Positions 1 through 19,400 of a stretch of 64,000 bases of DNA are shown one piece after another. Source of the stretch: Rhabditoides inermis. Lineage: Eukaryota > Nematoda > Chromadorea > Rhabditida > Rhabditidae. The stretch covers positions 1 to 64,000 of the forward strand of contig CAWZYM010000455.1 of assembly GCA_963966185.1 (NCBI GenBank), written 5' to 3'. Positions within the stretch are counted from its first letter, which is position 1. Every line of letters begins with the position of its first letter. A model generated the notes under the pieces. The model was not told the origin of the DNA and made no database searches. It saw nothing but the letters and a program-made list of their open reading frames with translations. The position numbers and the translations under genes were made by a program.

Positions 1-96
1 GGGGCAAAGTGGAGGAGATAGGACAGGGAAAGGAGAGAGGGGAGGAGCAGGTGGGTGGGCTGCGATCAGACATTCACTCACTGCAAGCTGTGGCAG

Positions 97-183
97 GTTG
101 GGCACACCGACACACTCTCGCTTTCATCGCACGCTCGTTCCATGGCATCTCGCAACAAGACCCACTCACCGGTGTGTATGCTA

Positions 184-235
<52 letters not shown>

Positions 236-479
236 CCTCCCTCCCTCTCTCCCCCCTCATATCTCACTATTTCTTCATCTCTGAAACGCTGCTCTACTAG
301 AGAAACATACCAGACCACTACAAGTGTGACTGTTGTGTAATTAGAATTGTCTCGTTGTTATCTAACTCATTTCTTTCCAGTCTCCCTCGCCTATGAAAGA
401 TGAGCAGTCGTCTCCCGGTGGCTCTCCCTCTGTCGACTCACTCCAGAAGAAGGGACATCGGGGCAGGTGCGAGGAGTAG
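97..479 (+). CDS. C-terminal exons of an unrecognised gene
   Basis: Two exons in matching phase can be seen: 97-171 (after a GCAG acceptor, ending at GGTGTG) and 381-479 (after TTTCCAG, ending in TAG). The first may extend further upstream, since its frame is open to about 55. The intron between them contains a (CT)n tract at 187-250. The encoded tail is rich in Ser, Pro, Lys and Gly and ends HRGRCEE; no domain is recognisable. The rest of the gene lies to the left of the window. A polyadenylation signal at 704-709 fits this gene. Function unknown. Confidence 0.5.
184..252. repeat. (CT)n microsatellite
   Basis: A nearly pure CT run followed by CCCT repeats. It forms most of the intron between the two C-terminal exons of the first gene. 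Confidence 0.95.
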
Positions 480-703
480 ATTACAACTGTGTGAACATTC
501 TCCTTCTCAGTCTCTCTCCTCTCGTGATGTGAAGGGCCATCCGACGGGAGACGACCGACTGTAGGGGAGGAGACAGGAGAAGATGCTTTATCACTCGCTA
601 GTACATTTGATGTTTCGCCTATTGCTGTGTTGTTTTCTGGTTAATCTCACATTGTTGAAGTCGTTATACGTTAATTGTTGATGTTTTTGGTTTCATTGAA
701 TGC

Positions 704-709
704 AATAAA
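704..709 (+). terminator. Polyadenylation signal AATAAA
   Basis: A canonical AATAAA lies 225 bp after the stop codon at 477-479 on the same strand. The MITE starts 12 bp further on. Confidence 0.5.
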
Positions 710-721
710 GTTTAGTACATA

Positions 722-1227
722 TAGTGGGTCTCCCGTTTTCGAGGGTCAGCAATTTTCTCGCGAGAAACGACGCAGACAGAGGGAAGAATTATGTAAATGC
801 GCCTCATTCCACGGATTGCAATAAAAGTATGAAACTACGTTACATGCAAAAACAAATTGACAAATGTGCTCTTCGATATTTGTGGAGGGGATCTGCTAAC
901 AAAGTTGTTTCGACAACCTACTGTGAAACTATTTAGCAAAGTATGTATACACAAAGGGCGAACTCCTATTCAACAACATGCTATACGCCGAGTGAAGACC
1001 CAAATAAGTTTCTAGATAGAAGAATACTGTACCGAGCGGGCTAATTTTCCGATCATTTCCATAAATTTCGCGTCACATTTCATTTCAGTCAACGGACACC
1101 GGTCAACCAATCTGGATGGTGCGCAATGGACTCGAAAGTAGGCACGAGGAGGTTCTAATATGCGTCTGTGCATAATAAAAGAAAGACGAAAACCCCTTGC
1201 TGGCCCTCGAAAACAGGGGACCCACTA
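722..1227. mobile_element. TA-flanked MITE, copy 1 (TAGTGGGTC termini)
   Basis: A 506-bp element flanked by TA on both sides. The left end starts TAGTGGGTCTCCCGTTTTCG and the right end is nearly its reverse complement (CGAAAACAGGGGACCCACTA). It contains no transposase. The same termini flank a longer element at 51603-52487. The TA duplication and short inverted ends fit a Tc1/mariner-type non-autonomous element. Confidence 0.8.
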
Positions 1228-1833
1228 TATGTTCATCGAAAGGTTTTTGGATGAGCGAAACACTCATTTTCCTCACCTGTCGGAAATTCGTTTTCATCAC
1301 TTATTCTGTCTTGGCACACTAATCAAGAAAATAGATAACAGAACTCTTTTACTTTGTTTTGTTAGGATAAAAATTGTACTGATTTGTTCCATTAGAATTA
1401 TAGAACGAGAACACTTGAAACATAAATCTTCATTCTAACCACGAAGTATCAAGTAACAAGAAACAACGCTGGAACTTGAATAATAATCATAAACGACAAA
1501 ACGCAACAAAAATCAACTAGTCATAGTACATAACATGTATCAAATGGTACTCCTCTTTCTTTGCTCCACTCACAATCAGTCACTCGCCAACTCTGCCTTT
1601 ACATCACGAGAAAAGGGAGACTGGAAAGAAGGGATCAATAATCGATCACAAAACTATCAACCACTCCGCTCACCTCGCTTATCTTTCACTTCGGTGCGCG
1701 CGGTGAGTGGACCGAGGGAGAGAGACCGCGAGACGAGCGGGAATTGGGGTGGGTGGACACGGAGGAAGGGCCAGGGTGAGGTGAGAGCGCAGACTGCAAT
1801 AGGATACTGAGAAAGGAAGACAGACATCCCTAC

Positions 1834-2285
1834 CTTGTCCGGCTTCTCCTCATCCTCGCTCTCCTCTCCACTGTCATCCGAGCGCACTTCCTGCGACCAG
1901 GGAACCTGAACAATGCAAAATCTCACTCGCAGCCCACCCACCTGCTCATCTCTCTCCTCTCCCTGTCTAATCCTCTCATTCTCCTCGTCTGCAGAACGCA
2001 AGATAGACTACAAACTACGGTACTTGACACAGCTATAAACAATTGCCCACCTTCTTCTTCTGTTTCTTCTTCTTCTCCTCCTCCTCCACTCTCTCTCTCC
2101 TCCCGTCCGCTGTGCATAGTGGGGGAAACATTGGAGAAGAGTCTCCCGGACGATTCGGGCCACTTGAACAGAGATAGATCCCTGTTCAGCCTAATACTGA
2201 GTATGACCCGCCTTCTTCTTTCCAGTGCGATCGATGATGTGACCACCGCGGCACGTCTTCTGGTGTATGACGACAACTTCCTTGT
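1834..2285 (-). CDS. Possible exons of an acidic/lysine-rich protein
   Basis: On the minus strand, exon 1834-1905 (24 codons, acidic, containing SGEESEDEEKPDK) is bounded by GTTCAG and GTAGGG. Exon 2051-2131 or longer (ending in a KKKKQKKK run before GTGGGC) joins it in phase 0. A further exon-like stretch starts at 2285 and contains the string VVVIHQKTCRGGHIIDRTG. Linking that piece to 2131 would need an intron of only about 36 nt, so the structure is tentative. No recognised domain; the charged tracts are typical of nuclear or ribosome-associated proteins. Confidence 0.3.
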
Positions 2286-2320
2286 CTGAAACATATTGAT
2301 TCAACCACACGACATGCCTC

Positions 2321-2646
2321 AGCAGAAAACTAGAAAATCTCGCATCCGAAAAAAGGACGATTTAGGCAGAGTTGAATCGCGTGCGAAAAATCAGTGGTGT
2401 GGTTCAAATGGCGATCGTTGCATTGCCAATATCATTCATATTTTCACACTCTAGTGCTATCTCTTCTGTTTATACTAGAGTGTACACAATCACGTTTGCC
2501 TTACAGTGACAATAGGAAATATGTAGCAGCGGAAAACTAGAAAATCCCGCATCCGGAAAAAGGACTATTTAGGCAGAGTTGAATCGCGTGCGAAAAATCA
2601 GTGGTGTGGTTTAAATGGCGATCGTTGCATTGCCAATATCGTTCAC
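2321..2646 (+). repeat. Tandem duplication of a 5' exon region
   Basis: About 120 bp at 2321-2448 is repeated at 2525-2646 with a few substitutions. Both copies contain a shared leader followed by ATGGCGATCGTTGCATTGCC. Only the second copy reads on into a long open exon. Confidence 0.8.
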
Positions 2647-2726
2647 CCTCGGAGCGACGCTCCTAGCCGCTCCCCATTTCGACGTCACGAATCTCGACGG
2701 ACGTTTCGGTCATCTGAAGGAGGCGA
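2615..2726 (+). CDS. Putative first coding exon, hydrophobic N-terminus
   Basis: ATG at 2615 opens a 37-codon exon ending at a GTACAC donor (2727). The peptide starts MAIVALPISFTLGATLLAAP, which could be a signal peptide or membrane anchor. It is the better-preserved copy of the duplicated 5' segment. It may belong to the gene whose last exons lie at 4195-5321, but the exons between were not resolved. Not recognised. Confidence 0.3.
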
Positions 2727-4194
2727 GTACACTGCAGAAGGGTCATTGAGAATGAAAGTTGCAGGAGTACGCACGGCTGGCGTCGCATGTCGAATCAAGT
2801 TCGTACAATTGATACATACTCGATTACAAAAAAAGCTGGATACCAACTGTCTGGCTGGGAGTGAGTCATAATCAATGCGTTTTTTCCTACATATGATGAC
2901 ATGACAACATCAGACTATGAGTACTTTCCACATCATGGCAGCATTAGTGTGTTCTCCACTCGCCAGATACTCTCTACGACAGCACGCCAACCGATCGTCT
3001 TTAAAAGAGACTGAATCACAGAAAAAAACTGCTGAATCGCGTTTTCGAACAAGTAAGTCGTTCTCACATACTCACATACACAGATTCACTTCTCTTCAGT
3101 CACGTGTTATTGAACTCCTCATTTTGATGCCGACACTATATACAACGTGCGTATTGAGTTTTCAGCTGATGATGAAAGGTTGTTAGATATTTATTATGTA
3201 TTTAATGTCAGTAATTCAGGAAGCAACTGGATATGGCCTATTATGTCGCAGCACGCGACCATCAGCAACGTGTTGTTTCTCGTGGAGTGAGTTGAAAGGT
3301 CTCCTGAAGCGTCCCGCGCGCGTCACACCTTCCACAAGACAGCGAGTGTTTCAAATTAGCGCCACCAATTTTCAGATCATGTAGATGTGGTTGTGGTTGA
3401 TCGCCTCAACCAGAGATATCCATGAAAAGTACATGTCAGTTTTTCCGATAAAGATGTCGATGCCCTGTTGATGAAAGGCATTCGTGGACAGGCGAACACT
3501 GTCCTAACCACGGTCAAAGAAAGGGCGGAACGGGGTGGGCAGCTCAACAACATTCAGATCACGTTATGCGTACTGGAAGATTCCCTTGGACTTATTGTAC
3601 TCATACACTTGCTTGCGGAGGTTGTACTGTAGGTTCAACTCGGGACGCGTCATATCCCGCCTAGCTACGGGGATAACCTTGCCGTGGATCTTGAGGTCGC
3701 GGGGGAAACACTTGTAGTATCGGGTAAGGAATCTGTCGCGCAAGCGGGGGGGGGGGTCACGGAATCTGATTTTGAGGGGGCGCGCGCGACTCTCCTTGGC
3801 AGAGTGGATGCGGGACGAGAGATGCCCCCGGTCTTCTTACGCTTGATCATATCCCCGACTCACGCAATCAGGGGCTCGGAAGAATCAGATGGTGGTTCGA
3901 GCCCGGAACCGATAGCAGGACGGCTCGTAGATGACAGTGTAGACGGGCAGCTTGACGGCAGAGCGGATCAGCGGTACAGCGGTAGAGAATAGGGTGCGGA
4001 AGTACAGTCCCACCGCGCAAGTGCTGATGGAGTGGAAACTCGCGAGAACGCAAGTTGGTGAATATAGATCATTTCAAATACTCCAAACCCTCAAAAATGA
4101 AGTATTGAATAACTAATAACTTTTTTGAATTGACATAAAATTTAAATTAAATTAATTTTTTTTTTTACTTTGACGTGAACTCTTGCTCTTGCAG
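2727..4194. other. Unresolved stretch, including a possible minus-strand relic at 3564-4040
   Basis: No secure exon was found here. The GC-rich part at 3564-4040 gives protein-like minus-strand readings broken by stops and a frame change. One reading ends YEYNKSKGIFQYA before a TAA at 3564-3566, and another contains VGLYFRTLFSTAVPL. This suggests a decayed gene of unknown origin, but an overlapping plus-strand reading at 3438-3655 cannot be excluded. Confidence 0.25.
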
Positions 4195-5140
4195 ACCATT
4201 TCCACGGCGCAGTCACTGTTCGCCTATGACTTCTCCGAACTCTCGCCGTTCCACTATCTGCAAGAGGTTACGCCGACCAACCAAGACTATCACAAATCAC
4301 ATTCTCGAGAAGGCCATTGTGCGACCGGACAAAGTACACTTTCAATCACTACTTTTTAATTTGATTGTTGATAAGTAACAATAACCAAGAACAAAGCAAT
4401 GTTCAATTTATAGGCTATTTCGTGGTAATTAAAATCCCTGTTTTCAGTGCGATTGATGGGAGTGCATGCTGCGATGCAAGTCGAGGGCGGCGGTCCGATC
4501 GAAACCTACATGTTGCCAGAAAAGCAAGGTGAGCACTTTAGTTTTGCCCCCTTTTTTCTCTCTCCATAATACATTCAAACCTGCAAATGTCTTCGTTACG
4601 CGTTCAAAACATCGAAGGCATCCTGAAGTATTGAAGAGAATAGCAACACGTTCAGCTTTCCTGGTGCACCTCCGTTGCTATTGTCAGGCGCCGGTGCAGT
4701 CTCTCGGGAGAAATGCCTCTCCCCACCACAGACCGCCTTCCGATCGCAGGCACAGCGATGCCGCGCCGCTATGCGCAAACGAATCCACAATGCAGGTCAG
4801 TCTGTGTGGTATGTTTATATCCTAATCCGCGGTGTGTGTGGCAAAAAAAACAATACCATTGAAACTACCCATACGTCAAAGAAAGGTAAAGTTTCCAGTT
4901 TTACTGTTTTTTTTTTGTTTCCACGGGCAAAGTTTCGCGTTTTGTGGCAAAAAAGTTCTGCACGAAATGCATATCAAAACCTGATAGAATCTGCCTAAAA
5001 TACCATTGTTAGACATGGCGTTGCCGTACTGGCAGAATGCACACATGGCCACACTTCGGGCGATCGAATCATGCAAGTGGGGAGAGAGAGAGCCGACAGA
5101 CACTCTCACAGACACACCCACTACGCTGCTGCTCCGTCAA

Positions 5141-5178
<38 letters not shown>

Positions 5179-5321
5179 AGAGAGAGAGGGGGGGGGGAAG
5201 AAGAGAGCTGGTTCAGGCGTGCTCAGCCAACATCCCTCCTCTCACCGAGTCGGTGCGCCCGCAGCAGGAGTGGACGGACATATTCGACCACTCCTACGCG
5301 GAGATCCAGCTCGATGCGTGA
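4195..5321 (+). CDS. Last five exons of an unrecognised gene
   Basis: Exons 4195-4333, 4448-4528, 4688-4795, 5013-5141 and 5227-5321 join in consistent phase (all phase 1) and give 183 codons and a TGA. Acceptors are CAG, except TTAG at 5012. The last intron holds a (GA)n/(G)n tract. The C-terminus contains the tryptophan/acidic string PQQEWTDIFDHSYAEIQ. No signal peptide, membrane segment or known domain is visible in this part, and the 5' exons are unresolved. The gene converges tail-to-tail with the aminopeptidase gene, whose stop is 260 bp away. Function unknown. Confidence 0.5.
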
Positions 5322-5450
5322 ATTGTTGTAGAGTTAGCCGATTGAATCGTCCTCGTGTACATAACTCGTCACAGTAGCCGGTTCTATTAGTAGCTTTGAA
5401 TGGATGAAACAGTTTTGCTTGTTGTTTTAACATCTTTTTTGCGTTGCGCA

Positions 5451-5456
5451 TTTATT
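5451..5456 (-). terminator. Polyadenylation signal of the aminopeptidase gene
   Basis: TTTATT on the plus strand reads AATAAA on the minus strand, about 125 nt downstream of the aminopeptidase stop codon (5581-5583). Confidence 0.55.
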
Positions 5457-5580
5457 TAATTCCGCGAATTCGCACATAATACGCAATCCACATTTAACTC
5501 AATGTCAGTAAACATATTTATATATACAATTTGTATGAGTAGCAGTAGGGAAATTGAAAATATTTGTTTTGGTAATGCTT

Positions 5581-14187
<8,607 letters not shown>

Positions 14188-16456
14188 CTCGACTGGAAAA
14201 TCGAGAAATGACAAGGGGTTTGTCATTTCATCAAATCTTTGCGTCAAATGCGGACGAGGGTGAATTAGCACTGGCAGCACGCGCCCAGTCACGCGGTCCT
14301 CTCAAAACAAAACACTGGTCGTTGTCCTCGATTCTGGAGTGAATCACTAGTGGTTCCCGGGTGGTTCGCACACCTTTGATCATGCGAGACACGCAGCGGA
14401 AAGTGAAAGTGACAGTTTCTGAGGAAGCCGATAGACGAGGACTGGTTGCCGAAGAAGAAGAATCGACTCCTCAGCATGAACGCCACTCTCATGGCATCAA
14501 GTAATCACAATCCACTATCCACAATAATGTTTCCAGAAACGTTCAGAAGTCCAGAAACGTTCACATATACTTATAGCGCACCGCTCATGTGTCAAATTCT
14601 AATAATGAGCCACTCTACAAATAGTTTCACATGAGAATATTTGTTGTCTGGGTATTGTGACAACGCGGCGAATAGGTTGGTGCTGAACAATATCGAAATC
14701 ATTTTTGTTACCCGTGTTTTGTGGTTGCTCAGTTGCTATATCTCCTATAATAGTATCGTGTCGCTCAGTCGTGTGGTCGACACAAACATAAATGGTACGC
14801 ATGATCATTTGCTTTCCGATGCAATACCATGTTATGAAGTGTATTAATAGAACTATTATTTTGTAAGATCACTGATAGAGATCACTGATAGTTCATGAAG
14901 AATGCGTATTTTGTTTGTTTATCAATACATTTATAGAATCACATAACTAAGTGAATTCAAAATGTACAATCGCACCGTGAATCCCGTAATTGACAGCCAC
15001 GCTTACATGCGACCAGCGCGGCAATACTCTACCGGATAGTCATTCTCATAGAAAGCACTTCAACAGCAAACTCGCTTCCTTTTGTCTCACCCAGTGGTTC
15101 GCCTCCGTTGCTATATGGAGACGATTTTCCGGATCTGCCGATGAGTGTAATGAACAGTGACTGATTGAATTCGAAATATTCCCGCTTCATCTATTTTCAC
15201 TGACTCGCACAGCTGCATCGATTTCCTGCGTGCAGCTTCGAGGCATATTCACAGGAATACGGGGCCGTTCAATGAAGTGATATAGATTGATTGAAATAAA
15301 GCTATTCTGGCTCACTGAGTACTGTCGAACTGTGCTCACAGCCGCTATTCTGGTGTTTGGCATCTTCTGGATTCGTGATGTCTCGTCAGATCAGTCTCAT
15401 ATAACCTATAAGAAAAGTTCTATTCCGCAATGTCATAACTTCCGTAGGTGTTCAAAAATTTTTTAAAAAATTATGTATCACTCTTCACTGTTCGTTAAAA
15501 AAGTAATTTCCCAAAAAAAGTTTGCCCTATACTATATGAAAACAAGAAGCGAGACGCTTTTTGACAAAACTGACGCTTGCAATCAAATCGCATAGTGCTT
15601 GCCGTTTTTCAGTAAACGAAAACGTTATAGAAAGTGAACTCTATTCTCCGCCCATTGCTATAACGACGGGTACCTGCCATTTCGCAGAATATCACAGTTC
15701 GCAGAGGGCATTTTGGTCATAGTCGTCCCAAATGATACAATTCGCAGATAGTCACAGCTCACAGACAGCTCTGTTCAAGGTTGAATGTAACAGTTCGCAG
15801 AAACGACAATTCACAGACTCTTCACTGATCTTACAGATCTCACAGACAGCTCTGTTCAAGGTTGTAGGGCTTATATATATGCATACAAAAAAATTTTCCT
15901 GATCAGGAATTTCCTGACCAGGAGAATTTTCTGGCCAGGAGAATTCCTGGCAAGGTTAATTCCTGATCAAGGAAATCTCTGAACAGGAAAATCCCTGAAC
16001 AGGAAAATTCCTGGCACGGTTTATTCCCTATTCAAATACAGCGTGTTTTAGTTCATCGGTTCAAGGGACCACAACGGGTGTGAAAACGCTCCCGGCGAAA
16101 TCTTGTATACTTGTCACTTTGTCACTGTGCACATGATACCACGAACAATAGCTCAAAAAAAACCATCAGATTTTTCTTGTTGTTATGGTAAAGATAAAAG
16201 ACCATCATCTTCTCAGTAAACAGTATAAAAACTAATAAAATAATTATCGTTGCAGGACAAACTTTATATGCAATACTGAGTATACCTTTATGTTGCTTTT
16301 TTAGGCCAAAACAGCCGAAACGACATTTTCGTGTTTTTTTTATTATGTCTGTGTTTGTTGTTTTAATTGTTGTTGATTTGTCATGTATTTTTTTTTAAAA
16401 TAATCAATCAGGTGTAACCCACGTCTGTCGGTCTGTCCCTGCCCTGACACGGTGGA
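14188..16456. other. Intergenic region without recognised genes
   Basis: Lies between the divergent starts of the aminopeptidase (-) and the RS-rich protein gene (+), so it probably contains both promoters. I see no clear TATA box. At 15640-15865 are repeats of CACAGTTCGCAGA-like strings and two copies of the 24-mer beginning CACAGACAGCTCTG (about 15757 and 15841). At 15893-16030 is the CCTGACCAGG minisatellite. Nothing else stands out. Confidence 0.6.
15893..16030. repeat. CCTGACCAGG/CCTGGCAAGG minisatellite, locus 1
   Basis: Degenerate palindromic units of the type TTCCTGACCAGGAAAATT and TTCCTGGCAAGG repeat about every 16-32 bp. The same family occurs at 22500-22645, on the other side of the RS-protein gene. 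Confidence 0.8.
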
Positions 16457-19400
16457 ATGTACGGACCTCCGAATGGATTTGTGAGTTTTTTTTTCAAATT
16501 TGTTCATGCTTATGAAATATTGGCATGTTTGATCAATGTTATTTTGATGAAATGATTGTTTCAGTTCGGCCACACCTTCCAGCCGCTGCAGCAGGTCCAA
16601 GGACCGCCCCAGCCGCTTCTCCCCCGCAGGGACAACAGGGTGAGTGACTGTGCTACTGATCATTTCCAAGTGACTGTGCTACTGATCACTCTCTCTCTCT
16701 TCCACTTTTGTTTAAAAAGGATCGTTCGAGTTAGTGCAAAAACGTTGGAGCCGTGCCAAACGAGCTTAAAGAAACAGTGGCGACTTTTTTCTGCCACAAC
16801 CTGCCACAACTCCTCATTTTCTCACGAGCAAAACATTTGGCACTGACCGGAATCGAACCCGCGAAAATGGGGGGCACAACGCAGCGCACATGCACTGAGC
16901 CAAAAAGCAAGTGACCGGGCGTTGTTTATTTGCGGTAATGTTTCCGACCCCAGTTTTTGCAGTGAAGCGTTAAAGGGAAATTCAAATTTTGAGCTGCATT
17001 TTTGGCAGTGGCAGAATCGAAAGTTACGCAGAATCGTCGTTCTTTCGCAAAAAATGCAAATGTGTTAGGATAATATGATTTTTAATAATACTCCGAGTCG
17101 AAAATAAGTCGCCACTGTTGCTTTAAACTTGTAGACAATTTGAAGTTAAACGTGTACACATGCGAGAAAAAGGACAATTATTCCTCTAGTTATACAAAAC
17201 TAAAACAACATGTTGATGAGATTTTTCAAGATGGACGGACTTTGGAGAGAAATGCGAGCCATGGAGGCGAGGGTGAGAAGCGTGGGAAAGCCTCGTTCGC
17301 GCAGCAGAGAGCGGAATAGGGAGAGGTCCCGTAAACGGAGGTCGTCCAGCCGGGGACGGAAACGCAGCTACAGCGCTGACAGGGAGAACAAGGATCCTCG
17401 CAAGAGGAGCCGCGCAAGCCTTTCGGATCGAAAGGACGAGAAGGAGAAGGGGAGTGGCGGGGTTGTGAACGAGGGACCGATCCACCAACTTTTGCAGAAA
17501 GTACAGGTGAGTGTGTTTTCCGTTTTGTGTTTACCGTTATAAGTGCACATTTTCTGTTTAGAACAGTCTCGGGCAGGAAGGCCTCCCCATTTTGATTGAT
17601 GATCGTTGTTATTGTTGATAAACTTGTTGTAAAATATGAGACGTTTGGAATTCAGATGTTTTGGTCAGTTATGAATATCAACATGTGGCATTGATTGTGG
17701 CTATCACAGGTTTTTAAATCCTAATTTCGACTGATTAAATCATTCCATTCCTTTCTCCTGTCGTGACCGGCCGCCTGCCTCAAATGACCGCCGATTCCCC
17801 GCCGCCCGATTCCACTGGGTACGTGACACAAGGAGACCACGCAAAGCTGCTGGACGCCCATAACCAGCTGATGACCGCCTACATGTCTCTGAATGCCAAA
17901 CACGAACGACTGATCGCCGACTACGCCTCTCTCATCCGCAAGCACGAGACCGACAAGCCGAATGGATCCTGGAGACACAACGACAACGACTTTCCGCCTC
18001 TCACCAGCCGCCCCGCCGCAACGACCACTGCTGCCCCGTACGGACGCCCGCCCGCCATGCTCGCTGCCAACACCCTGCGCGAGCTGTACTCGCTCGCCAA
18101 AGAAACACCGCCCAATCCCCGATACGACATCTACGTTCGCTCTGGAAAGTGCAAAGAAGATCGGGAAAAGGAGGAGAAAGACCGTCGATGTGTGATAGTT
18201 GGAAAGGACGATGAAGAAAACGAAGACGAAACAACATTGACTGATGCTGTGAAGGCCGCACTGTCTGGACGAGGAGAAGACCCCGACATGGTGATCAAAG
18301 CCTACCGCCACCCGCCCGCCTCGACCCAGCCCCGCCGCCCCATCAAGGTCCTCTGCCGCAGCAACGACGACGCTGAGACGGTTCGCCGGACGATTGGAGG
18401 GGCGGGTCTCGGTCGCTACGTGCGCCGGGACCTGACAGCCCTGGAGCGTGAGAGAGATTCGCAGCTTCGACAGTTTGTATATAATTTGAATTGCAGGGCC
18501 GGATACATGATGTTTGTCGTGAGGGACATGATGATCTTGGAGAGGAAGGTTCGCGCAGCGCCGCCGACTTCTTCCCCCGGAACTGCCCCTGTTGGAGGTA
18601 CTGTAGTTGGGGTTGACGTGACCGGTAATGCGCAGTAATGTCTTCGTGCAGTCAGTATACTAAACTTTCGCTAGCAAATATAAGAAGTTTGAACACCCAG
18701 TCATTACTGTTTTGTAATCACTATTTGTCGCTTCAAACTAATAGTGTGTTAGTTATAACAGAAACTTGGTTATCATCAGGTGCCTTGATCAGTATTCTAA
18801 ATTACACGTTTTTTTCTGCTAGCAGACCTCAAGGTGGTGGTGGTGGAGTAGGTATTTTTGTATCAGATTCTCTATCTCCTTCCCAAATCGGAAGACCATA
18901 TTCCAATATAAAATTCGAAGCTATATCTATCAAAATCACAAATAATTCAGGAATTTCACTATGTATTATTGGTGTATACAGAAAAGGAAGTATTGCTAAC
19001 GATCCCACATTCACACATGAGTTTCAACAATATATAGATGGTTTGAATCTTTCTTGTCAGTATGTGATAGCGGGCGATTTCAATATGCCAGATGTGGATT
19101 GGGGTATTATGGACGCAGTGAGACCAATGAGCAAGGAATTCTTGGAATTTGTTGCTCTCTCTGGTCTTACACAACACGTTCACCATCCCACTCACACAAA
19201 TGGTAACACGTTAGATCTCCTATTTACGTCTGAGAAAAGTATGATATTCAATGTCGAAGTTGATACACCTGTTTCTGATCACTTATTAGTTACTTGTGAA
19301 CTTGAATTTCGTATCACTAATCAAAACTATCATAAAGATAAGTCATTCAAATCATACAGATTAAGTGACTATACTGCTATTGAGGCAGAATTAGCTCATG

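Noticed and set aside
16820..16930. Real tRNA gene on the minus strand
   Set aside because: Box A and B are present but no full cloverleaf with a 7-bp acceptor stem can be drawn, and similar sequences recur inside TTAA-flanked elements.
17721..18311. 196-codon minus-strand frame
   Set aside because: It is the antisense shadow of the retrotransposon ORF1.
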